Assembly: GCA_905147135.1 (NCBI GenBank)
Contig: LR990058.1
Coordinates: 12,499,349-12,563,348, forward strand
Source: Blastobasis lacticolella
Taxonomy: Eukaryota; Arthropoda; Insecta; Lepidoptera; Blastobasidae
Direction: 5' to 3'
Length of the DNA stretch: 64,000 nt
Part shown: positions 24,561 through 34,900 of the stretch, one piece after another
Layout: every line of letters starts with the position of its first letter
Position numbering within the stretch: position 1 is the first letter of the stretch
Made by a program: the position numbers and the translations under genes
Notes under the pieces: model-generated
The model's input: only the letters and a program-made list of their open reading frames with translations
Told to the model about the DNA's origin: nothing
Database searches by the model: none

Positions 24561-25381
24561 AAGTTGCGGTAAGCATTTTTCAACATGCTCAATGTCTACC
24601 TTGTCACAGCTCTCTCGCAGGGCCTGGCTCGAAGCTCGTAGACATGTTTCTGTGACTAGACACTTGGCAACCTCAACAACTAGTGATAACGCATCATTGC
24701 CCAACTTTGTTTTGTTGTCTTGGAATGAGCCATTCATTAGCTCTTTTATGATGTCCTGAAAAAAAACCAATTTATTTACGTAACTGTTACATAACTAAAT
24801 AAATAATACACCCCAATAAAAATTAAAAAAAAAAAAAAGGTATATTGAACTAAGCTGCAAGATACACAATTTGTCGAGTATCGCGGTTGGAGTGTAGCAA
24901 ATTTTTTTAAATCCAAAAAAAAATTATTTTTGTTGCCCCCTTTCCTACACCCCAACGCTAAAACCCCTTTCGGGTGCCTTTTCTCGACTTTTCAAAGTCT
25001 TTTAGAGTTGCACACTTTGGTATCCTCTAACCAATATCGCAATGAATATCGTGTTACTTACTACTGCAAGGTAATAATAATTAGATATGAGTGTCATAGT
25101 AGTGTTTAGTCAACCATGATAGAAACTTTGCACCCAATTTACATCAATTTATAAGTTAATGGTTATATAAATAATACATCATTTTACGAGTTGGATATTT
25201 GCCAATTACATCTGTATTAAGATTTAAAACCTTTTTTTCAATGAACAAACATTTCATTGAAAAAGAGTGGGAAAATAAGCGTAATGTTCATACTCACTTG
25301 TTTGAAGGTACATTTAAGGTTTGAGGCGACAGATGCTGGATCAATATTGTCGTCATCATTTTCATTTGTATTACGAGCCAT
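24561..25381 (-). CDS. CENPX: CENP-X / MHF2 histone-fold protein (last exon not found)
   Basis: Two exons on the minus strand, 25381-25298 and 24755-24561, join in phase and give 93 residues. The N-terminus is short and acidic (NENDDDN). A histone fold follows: DIIKELMNGSFQDNKTK, DALSLVVEVAKCLVTET and VDIEHVEKCLPQL line up with helices of human CENP-X (81 aa). CENP-X pairs with CENP-S in two settings: the MHF complex with FANCM at stalled replication forks, and the CENP-T-W-S-X complex at kinetochores. A clear GTAAGT donor follows CLPQL, so a very short last exon must lie downstream (below 24560). I could not place it with confidence. The first exon is 143 bases from a divergent plus-strand ORF. 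Confidence 0.82.
24888..25033. repeat. GGTTGGAGTGTAGCAA element in the CENP-X intron
   Basis: Left end GGTTGGAGTGTAGCAA, right end GGTATCCTCTAACC. A pyrimidine-rich middle has CTACACCCCAACGC. Non-coding. Confidence 0.6.
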
Positions 25382-25524
25382 TTTCTCAAATAATTCAAAC
25401 GAACACACTTTAAATTTGGATGAAAATTATAGTAAATAAATCTCCGACCAACCAAAAATTCACGCAATTTTGACGTTTGGATTGATTTGTGAATTTGACA
25501 CATTTATTTTCGTTCGTAAGTGGT

Positions 25525-25755
25525 ATGTCAGGTTCGTTCAGAATCTGGACAGAGATCGAGGACAAAGACTGTGATTACACACATCCTAATTCAGGCAACT
25601 TGATAAAAGAGGCTCCATATTTTGCCAATGTCGATTTTCACGACAAAAGTAACATTATCTTATTTTTAATTTTTACAGTAACTGTTTTCATGAAAATAAT
25701 ACGTTTTGAGCTGCCTTTTAAAATACCTACAAATAAAATATATACTAAAAATTAA
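25525..25755 (+). CDS. Possible small single-pass membrane protein, 76 aa
   Basis: An ATG-started ORF that I do not recognise. Residues about 1-43 are polar with acidic and Cys/His residues (TEIEDKDCDYTHP). One hydrophobic segment follows, NIILFLIFTVTVFM, and then a basic tail. It begins 143 bases from the CENP-X start on the other strand, so both could share a promoter. No splice signal is needed. Chance occurrence cannot be excluded, and the 3' end abuts LINE debris. Confidence 0.3.
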   Translation: MSGSFRIWTEIEDKDCDYTHPNSGNLIKEAPYFANVDFHDKSNIILFLIFTVTVFMKIIRFELPFKIPTNKIYTKN

Positions 25756-26318
25756 AAAAGTCGTCCACACCGCTGCCCCTATTCGTTGAATAGCGATGCT
25801 AATCCGTTGCCCGATGAACAAGCCAGCTCTCTGGTCATCAGTGGTGTCATTTAATTTTTTTGAATGTTCTATATAGAACTTTCTCGCACCAGGGCCCTCA
25901 CGGTCCCAACGTTTCCACACCAAACGGCTGAAATATGAAGTCTTGCGCTAGACTTTCGTATTTCCTCCGCTTGAGGTCTTCCGCAGCTGAGGCCGCAGCC
26001 CCAGCGCAGCTGGCAGTGGAGGCCACATGCGAAGGCGCCAGAGTCCACACAGGTAGCGTCCCACACCAGCGCCTTCCCACACAGCCACCCAATGAGCGTC
26101 ATGCCGTCGGGCCTCTTGCCATCGTCACGTACGCTACCTTTCGGCTCTAATACGGCCGGTACGTTAACGGTGACAAGTGCACTACGAATGACGTCATTTA
26201 TTGCCGCGTGCCTGGAGATTTGGCCGGCGCTGCGGGTACATGAAAGACCGTGGTGCCCTAGTGGATCCACAGATGCACCACAAGGACAGTAGTGTGGACA
26301 AACCAGATTGACCCCCAA
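25740..26318 (-). mobile_element. Broken 3' coding end of a LINE reverse transcriptase
   Basis: The minus strand encodes [14 protein letters not shown], then a KRPDG motif, then LVWDATC, then HISAVWCGN, and in another frame FGVETLGP and later RAGLFIGQRISIAIQR. This is the C-terminal region of a non-LTR retrotransposon polyprotein split over at least two frames. A sister fragment on the plus strand is at about 55370-55660. Confidence 0.65.
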
Positions 26319-26886
26319 TCTTTAACCTTAAATATTTATTATAATTTATGGACAACGACAAGTTGTCCAGGACGGTGCCGATATTCTGTCACGGCTAGGA
26401 GACGAGCCCGTTCAGAAATATTGGCCGAAGAAACTAATAAATCTTTTAGAATTTTTTTGCATAAAGGCTCGTTTCATAGCCGTTGATGCATCGGAGACTC
26501 TGGGGGAGACTCATTCGGACATATACTCATCCAGGCTTTTTCAGCATCTGTGCAGCAAGGACTGTCAATAAAACTTGTGTATGGTCCTAGGATTTTGCTG
26601 ACTAAAGTTTCGGTGCTATAGACAGATGATAAAAAAGCCGGGAGAGAAATACTTGAAATTTTGCGCACTCCTATTCCGCCTAAACGAACTGGTAGGGAGG
26701 GAAGCTTGGGACCATACTCGTGAATTAGGATCTAAATTTAGAATTTTGGAGATTATTGTTCAAATGCCATTGTCTAAAGGTATTACTAAATTGTCAAATT
26801 GCCAAATAGGACTGCATCGTAAAAAGTATGTAAAAGCTGCCTTATGTTACTTGTGAATATCGGCCAATGACCACACTGCCCGTAAA

Positions 26887-27310
26887 GCGCGCTCCACATG
26901 TGGACAGTTCCGCGGGAACACGAGAATGTAGAGGGAGTTTTCGCCTATATTCGTGTAGTCCCGTGCATGTTTGGCATGTCTCGCCCATTTCATAGACAAA
27001 ATAGAGATAATTTGTTGTCGTCGCGATTCGATCAATTTTTTATCTATATTCCTAGCGCTTTTTCCCGTGACAGGTTCGGGGTACACTTGACCATGATCCA
27101 CGATATTAGTAGATCAAGTAATTACAGTAGAGCAGCTGCCATCACCTCTGTGACCCTGTTTTCAGCAGATTAGCGATATTACACCGATGAATCGATATAA
27201 TGTCGACGCGTTTTGACAACCACCACATCCCTAATTGGCGAGAATGTAGAGGTCGACCAAAGTCCCGGCAAAAGTTTCGCCGGAAGTTTCGGCAAACATG
27301 TGGAGCACGC
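26887..27310. mobile_element. Inverted-repeat element (family B), copy 1
   Basis: The ends are inverted copies of GCGCTCCACATGT; the whole unit is about 424 bp. It is repeated with 85-90 percent apparent identity at 28083-28484. Non-coding. Confidence 0.75.
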
Positions 27311-27705
27311 TTAAAGGACATGCCAACGTGTGGAGCCCCCTTTATCTAGGTGCTTGAATTAGGATGTATGTAATCGCAGCTAACTTTCACGTGAGTGAAA
27401 ATCACGAGAACTTCGAACAAGATCGAGTAAAATATTTCTATTTATACTTAACAACCATATCTGACCCAATGACGAAGTCGCTCTTTGATTATCTACATAA
27501 GCGTAAGCGAAATTCTTTTTCTGAGCCGTCACTGCAGTTGAATTTTGTATTGCCGAAATTGCTATCATCATATTGCAACAACCGGGGAGCGACAATTTCA
27601 CGTGCACTTCCAAGCACGGAGGGCACGTTAACTTTACTTATGCCACAGGCATTTTTTGTTATTTTTACTTTTCCGTAGCGTGTAGCTCAAAAACTATTGG
27701 CTTTT

Positions 27706-27772
27706 AAAACGGTGCGTCGGTCGTAGAGAATAGTCTACTATTCGACGCACCGTTTCGCGTTTTGGTGAACTT
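27706..27772. repeat. Short palindrome
   Basis: ACGGTGCGTCG and its complement CGACGCACCGT face each other about 25 bases apart. It is a probable remnant of a fold-back element or a hairpin. Confidence 0.6.
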
Positions 27773-28082
27773 TACCCCCTCACATCACCGGCTCACTTCC
27801 TAGACGTGAAGATACTAACATCTTCAGTCCTTAAGCACTCTAACGAGCCATTTGTTGATTGGACTTAGACTGCTCGCACACTCTACAACTACTTCATTGA
27901 CTGAGCTACGAAAACCACGGTGTAAATACAATCCTTATTAGCCGTATTTCTACACAAACGGCTGACACAGATTTCGTGCCTCTAAAGATCGAATTCTAAG
28001 GAATCTAATTTCTAGAAGATTTTCGTAGTAAAAGTTTGCGTAAATCCACCCGACCAAATTAAGATGATTAATGATTAGTATA

Positions 28083-28484
28083 GCGCGCTCCACATGTGGA
28101 CGAACACGAGAATGTAGAGGGAGTATTCGTGTAGTCCCGTGCATGTTTGACATGTCTCGCCTATTTCATAGACTAAGTAGAGACAGTTTGTTGTCGTCTC
28201 GATTCGATCGATTTTATATTTATAATCCTAGCGCTTTTTCCCGTAACAGGTTCCGGATACACTTGACCATGATCCAGGATATTAGTATGTCAAGTAATTA
28301 CAATAGAGTAGCTGCCATCACCTCTGTGACCCTGTTTACAGCAGATTAGCGATATTACACCGATGAATCGATATAATGTCGACGCGTTTTGACACACCAC
28401 ATCCCTAATAGGCGAGAATGTAGAGGCCGACCAAAGTCCGAGCAAAAGTTTCGCCGGAAGTTTTGGCGAACATGTGGAGCGCAC
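28083..28484. mobile_element. Inverted-repeat element (family B), copy 2
   Basis: Same orientation and ends as copy 1, with a short deletion near the left end. It is about 190 bases downstream of the GON4L stop codon and may fall in its 3'UTR. Confidence 0.75.
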
Positions 28485-28671
28485 TTAAGGCGGATCCCGG
28501 TCAGTGCGAGAGCTCGGAAACAAGATTGACGTCAAAATGAAGATGATGATGACAATCGACATCATCATCGTGATGTTATAATCAAACGACATCGTGGTAT
28601 AAAATTGTTTTATGGCATTGCATAAATTATAATGGCATAAATTAGGCACAGACGGCAAATTCCAACATTAG

Positions 28672-28986
28672 CTAGAATTTGTTCATAACGAGTATTTCCA
28701 GTAAATATGTGGCTCGCGTCCTGATCTCTTCGACTGACCTATCAGGCAGTATCCTCAACAGGTCTTGATAAATGTTCTTCTCTTCCAATATTTCTAGAAC
28801 GGTCTTCTTGGCTTCCTTATGATTCGGTGTTAGATGCGGCATGAGTGTTTCTAAGATTATTTTGTCGTCATCCCGCTTCCACTCTGCAGGATCGGCTTTG
28901 ATTTGTTCATTGCATAATAGAAAAGATTCCGACATCTCGTCGCAGTCCGCAGATTCTGACATGTCGTCGTCAGTCTCGTCAATTTC
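28672..28986 (-). CDS. GON4L: GON4L last exon: C-terminal SANT-like domain
   Basis: After an acidic lead the exon encodes PAEWKRDDDKIILETL, then EILEEKNIYQDLLRIL and then DRSVEEIRTRATYLLEIL, the three-helix pattern of a Myb/SANT domain that ends GON4L proteins. The stop is TAG at 28674-28672. No AATAAA is evident in the next 200 bases; a variant signal is likely. Confidence 0.88.
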   Translation of the reverse strand, partial: EIDETDDDMSESADCDEMSESFLLCNEQIKADPAEWKRDDDKIILETLMPHLTPNHKEAKKTVLEILEEKNIYQDLLRILPDRSVEEIRTRATYLLEILVMNKF

Positions 28987-31900
28987 CTAGAACATAAGAT
29001 TTTTAATATTGCAGATAACCTAGAAGGGGAAAAGACGATGTAGGTGACCACTTTCCATGAGACCGTTGGTGTTGGTGGCCAATAAAAAGTACTCTGGGGT
29101 CTTATTGGCTAGTTCCAGACTTATAGACCTACCTCAACTTACATCGCATGAAAGAAAAGTACTAGAGGTTGAAAGGAATCACATGATTATTTGGGGAACT
29201 GAAATTTTAAGATGGTAATACTCCTACAGTTCGTAAAAGACTCGTGGAATTTAGTCGCAATTTAAAAACGCTTTAGAATTTTGTGGTGTTTTGCCATATG
29301 ATACGCAAAATTGTTAGAGAAAAGCCGATGCGCCAGAGCTTCGACCACCTGTCAGCAGGACGACCCCGCAAGCAAGTGACGTTAGCATGGTAGTGGGGTC
29401 CAGTACCACCCTAATATCCTGCATCTGTCCAAGATTTTGCTTGTGCTATGCACATACCTTTATTTGACTCTTGCAAAAATATTATTTATAGAGCCGGGAA
29501 AAAGTTTCTGAAGTACTACAATATTTGCAAAAAATAGATGACGGTGACGAGGTTTTGGTTTGTAACTAAGTTTACCAGGGTGCTATTGGCTATCTCAGTG
29601 AAAAACTGAATTTGACATATATTAACATCATACGCTACTCTATTTTGGGAGACGCTATATGCAGTAGCCAATGTAGATGACGTAGTGTAGAATTATCTAA
29701 TGTCAGATTCATTTGTCAACTGAGTTAGACAATGGATTTATTTTTATGAATTAATTTCATGAATACTTACATCTTTAATATCAGCATCACCAACATTTTC
29801 TTCTTCTATCGTTAATTCGTATTCACACATTTCATCTCCACTGGAACAAAAAAACTAAGTGTCAGTTTGTCTGACGCCACAAGAGCGTCATTTCTCTACT
29901 CGTTTTCATGTAAAATAACGTGTCCATCACCAAAGCAGCCTCACCAAAGAAGTTTATTCCTATACCTTTGATGATGTAAAAAATAGTGCTCTAAATAGTG
30001 ACATATTAGTGCTTTAATACATAATGAAATATTACACTCCATTGGTGAGGCTGCTAATTAGATGTTCGGTCCAACCAATGAAACGGGAGCTTAAAAACAT
30101 GTCGGAAGCTTAAAAAATTGCGTCACTCCCTACCTGGATGAGCTCGTTAAATGATCCCTTATTTTATTGACGTTTGATAAAATAATTAAATAAATTTAAT
30201 AAAAAGGCACATCGGGTACATTTATATAAAGAAAAAAAAGAAAATAATCATAAACTACAATGACAGCGTTACCGACGATATAGTATAGTTTGAGATTGAA
30301 TAGCTAAAAAATAGTGCCTAACTCCCAGTCCAACTCACCTTGACGAATGGTCCGCCTCGTAGTCAGCTGCGGCCAGTGATTCGTCGCAGATAGTGAGCTC
30401 CCCTTCCGTCTCCATGTCCTCAGAGTCCATGTCCATGCTTACAGGGTCCACGTCCTCAGGGTCCATGCTTACAGGGTTCGCGCTCTCAGGGTCCACGCTT
30501 ACAGGGTCCACGTCCTCATGGCCCATTTCGTCAGGCAGACGGTCCATGGATACCAGCTCTGATGCCTCGATTATACGGGGTCGGATTTCGCGGAATTTTA
30601 GGGCTCTGTGAAGAATAACGGTTATGAAACCTCTCGGACTTACAGAATAGAAATCGCCTAAATCCGATGCCCAAATACTTAGAAATAGAGGATTTTCAGA
30701 CAGCTATTTTAAAATGATAAAAGTGTAGTTCGGCCGTGCCTTACTAGATGGCGCTGCTTAGACAAGATTCTCAAGTATTTGAATTTGGTAACCGAAGTTC
30801 CACGGAAAGGTGCTTCGTGAAAAGATACTTAATTTTAGTACCTTTTCTGAGAATAAAGCGCAAAATGTGTACATTTTTATACATCCATCGGTCTCATTTT
30901 CATATCTTTTTTGAAAATCGTGTCTAATCAACGACATATATTACAGTTATTTCAACTATTTTTTCTTTATATCGGCTCTCGGAAAATAAGTTATTACTAA
31001 AAAATTACTATCGCCGATAGGTAACGCTTAAAGTGAGAAAGAGGATTGGGCGGTGCTTAGTCCCTAGGCATAGTCTAAAATGATAGTTGCGTTCTGTTTC
31101 CCAAAGCAAACTTATCTGACCCGGTGGCCTAAACTGGAACTGTGTCGCCATTTTGAAATGTTACTTTGTTGTTAACAACAGCGACGCCGTCACCGGTTCA
31201 GATATGTTCGTGGCATTCTACAGTTACCAACATTACAACGCAAATCTATGGCTAAAGCTGAGACGTGAGGTCTAATGTCGAAATAAAGCCTCGTCATTGG
31301 CTAGAATTTATCGGTTCTTTTACAGCAGTTGATTCTGTCCAATAGCCCGGAAGTATTTTGACAACAGACCTCTACAGTAGCGCCATCTCTTGGTTTTTAA
31401 ACTCACGGAAACCCTCTACTAAACGGATTAATGTTGTTTAAGAAAGATAGACCAAAAAAACTACTCACTCTTGAGATTTTTGGAGGTTACTGAGCTTCTG
31501 ATTCAAAGGCTTTGACGGTATTTGCACCTCAGTTTTCGCCCTATGAGGGAAGAGATCAAACACGTATTTCGCTAGTTTCGGATATCCACGTAATGTACTA
31601 AGGAGCGAACAGCACATCTCGCACGACGACGATTTACTGTCCCATATTATATTCTGCACAAGAGTCAGCAGTGTCGCCTTCTTTTCTATGTCTTTGACTT
31701 CTCCCTAGAATCGAAAATGTTACCTTTTTTATACATGCACACATACACACTCACGCGCGTATTCCATAGGGGAATAGAAGAGAAGATAATAAATAAATAA
31801 ATATGCTTGGACAAATTAGATAGCTGATAAACCACTTATATATCAAATTTTTTTATGTATGAATGTGGAAGACTATAAGGAGATGGGTCACGATTATAGC

Positions 31901-34900
31901 TTGTGGCACTCGATACTCTCTGCCTATCCCTATGGGATACATTTTTAATATTTATTAACATCCTAGTCAGAAAAGGCCGTTGGCCGTGTGGTGTCCAGCA
32001 GAGTAGAATAGCATCAACCCCTTACACTCGTGGGTGTCGTACAAGGCGACTAATATTTTCGAGGCAAAAATCTAGAGACTCCATAGGCTGGAAAAAAGGC
32101 TGCAGCGTTTTCCATTGTTACATTTATAACACTGTTATCTCCAACCCGCCTATCAAGCGTGGAGATGGCAATAACATCCCCTTCCGTGGAAGTCCTAAGT
32201 CCTGCAGTGAACTATTATGGGCTGTGATGATGATGATAAACTAAACGTCGCATGCGCTTCATCATAAAACATTTCTGCGAGTCATCACACACAAGAAAAA
32301 ATGACAAAATAAAGCACTCACATCAATCCTTTTTATCAACCCATGGGCGCATCTTTGCACGAAGTAGTCTTTGAACTTATTCATCGAGTCCACTTGAACA
32401 GGTGTCAGGAACCCTAGGAACTCCTTGTAAAGATCCACAGCGTCCACATCGAAGGCTTTGAAAAGGTCTTCGGTGAGGCTCAATGGGTCGCCATCGTCTG
32501 GGTCGAACTTTGTCAATATATTGCTCACTTTCTTCTTTAGATAACAGTTTCGGATTACGTTGAGATTGAATGTGAGACTCAGTTGGTAGGAAGTTACTGC
32601 GGCTGAAATGGATATGAAAGAGATTGTTGAAGCGGATTCGCCGGCAAAGATTTGTTAGACTAGTAGCCACGGCTATGTTGTTAAAGGATATGTATTTGAT
32701 CTCTGTGATAACTGTCATCGATAATGAAGTATGGTATTATTTTTACATTGAATAAAATACACGCGGGGAAACGTCGTACCTAATTTATCATTACACAAGA
32801 CTAAAAAAGGGCAGGTTCAGTTATTTTAGGGCGGCTTGCAAAAAATTCTTCAAATCTTACTTAAGCTTAAGTTAAACACAAAATTACGTAAAACGTCGTT
32901 CTTAAATCTATATAAAAATTTGGTGAATGTCAAAAAATTATAATGCAAACGCGTCTTCGCGATGACAGCAATCACAGAGATGGCTCTACTGTTATGTAAA
33001 ACCAATGACGTTACAAACTCTATTTAGGAGGACACATACTGAGACACTCACACATTGACAACCAAACTCGGCCTGGGCCTATTGCTATATGCTATTGACA
33101 GCGCGCCGTTTTTATTTCTTATATGGTCAGAGACTGATGTCCTAGAAATTGAATCATAGGGTCTGTCCTTACGGAGTACAGTTACTTACGTCATTGACTA
33201 AAACTTACCCAAATCATCCAAGTCATCCGCTCCCGTTTCTGTCTCGCTTGCACCCACGTTGCCTTCTAATCTCGCTCTCTCTATCGCCTTCATTCTGACC
33301 AGCAATTCCCTATGCACACTCCATGACTTGCTCTTAAAGTTGTTCAATAACATTCTCAACCTCCTCGACACTTTAGGATACCGCCTATCCTTACAATCGC
33401 ATAAGGATTCCGTCTTTCCCGCGAAGAAATCCGTCATTTTCGCCTGCCTCTTGCAAATCTTCCTTAAAAGCAGACAGCACTTGCAGTGGACGGATGTATC
33501 GATATCTGCTTTCTGCAATTGTTGCACTGCTGAAGATGTGATCGGGGTGGTCACACTGTTGACAGTAGAAGTTGATTGCAGCAATGCGATTGGCACCAAA
33601 AACTGGTCAGTAGTAGTTTTAACCAACCGATAGGCGTTCGGTATCAGTCGAGGCGACTGGCCTATAGCGACCGCTTCTTTATCAGAAGTCGCTTGCCCTG
33701 ATGTTGGTGTATTTGCCTCGAGAATTCCGTTGGAGGTGGTCGGAGTTTTGGGCGCTATCGGCGTAAAAGGTTTATCTGTGACCGGATTTTTAATATTCAC
33801 AATATCCCCTGTACTTTCAACTTCACCTTTTTTGTTCGGTTTTGGTCTCAAGGTTGGTAGAATATTTGATTTTTTTAACAAGCTTTTTCGTTTGGCGCTT
33901 GTCTCTCTAGGTGTTTTGATAGGTGTAGCTCCAATCGGGCCTATTGTTATAATGTTTCCAGGTGTAATCGATATTGCAGTGTTATTTCCACTCCCTTCTT
34001 TGACTACCTCGGCAGTTGGTGTGCTATTGTCACCTGCGTCGCCATCTTTAGAAGTTTTATCGCCCGCTCCACCGTATACAACATTGCAGGGTATCAAACT
34101 ACCCATGACTACAGTATTTCCTTCGTCATCCTTGTCTACTACTATAATTTTTTTGGCTGCCGCTGTAGTCTTCGTATTAGTTGTAACAGAAGTGGTATCT
34201 TCGGGTATATCATGTATATCTTTGTTATCAGTGGTAACTGCTGGTGATATATCGATTACGGCTGTAGCAGCTACAGTGGTGGTAGATGACGGTACAATGT
34301 GTATGTCGAATTTGTCTGTGGTCGGTGTCTTTGGTATTTTCTCCCGTACGTTTATGCGATGGGATACGATGGTTTTGGTGAAATCGATTGGCAGTGGTTG
34401 TTTTATGATGGGCGTGACAGCCTCGCTTAAGTTTACGAGTACGCCTTTTGAGGGCGGCGCCCCCGAGTGCTTAGGTTTGTATAGATGATCCTGAGAAACA
34501 AATAAAAATACTTAAGACCTGTTTCAGCACCTACTGACATGTTTCCGATATCTTATCTGACAGATTATCTGTGATGTCGTATCTTTCGTTTTGCATTAAC
34601 AAGGAAACGGCATCACAGATATCTGTCAAATAGGATATCAAGAACTCATCGGTAGATTGTGGTACTGGCCCTTAACGGTCCAGGGAAACCTGATCAGATT
34701 GGATTATGGTTTAACATTCAGTCGTCTGAATGTGGTGGTTTTATCACGATGTTTTCCCTTACCGCAAGAGCAACGGTTAGTAACTAAAGTAAAATTCAAC
34801 TAATGTATATAACTCAGAAAAGAGTCATTAGTGCATGGCCGCAATGGGATTCGAGCCCGGTATTTCTCGCTTACGTGTCGGATACCGTCACCACTTGGCC

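Noticed and set aside
33730..34488. 252-codon open frame on the plus strand
   Set aside because: It is exactly antisense to GON4L exon 17; the minus frame joins in phase to both neighbours and has family signs at its end, while the plus frame is hydrophobic low complexity.
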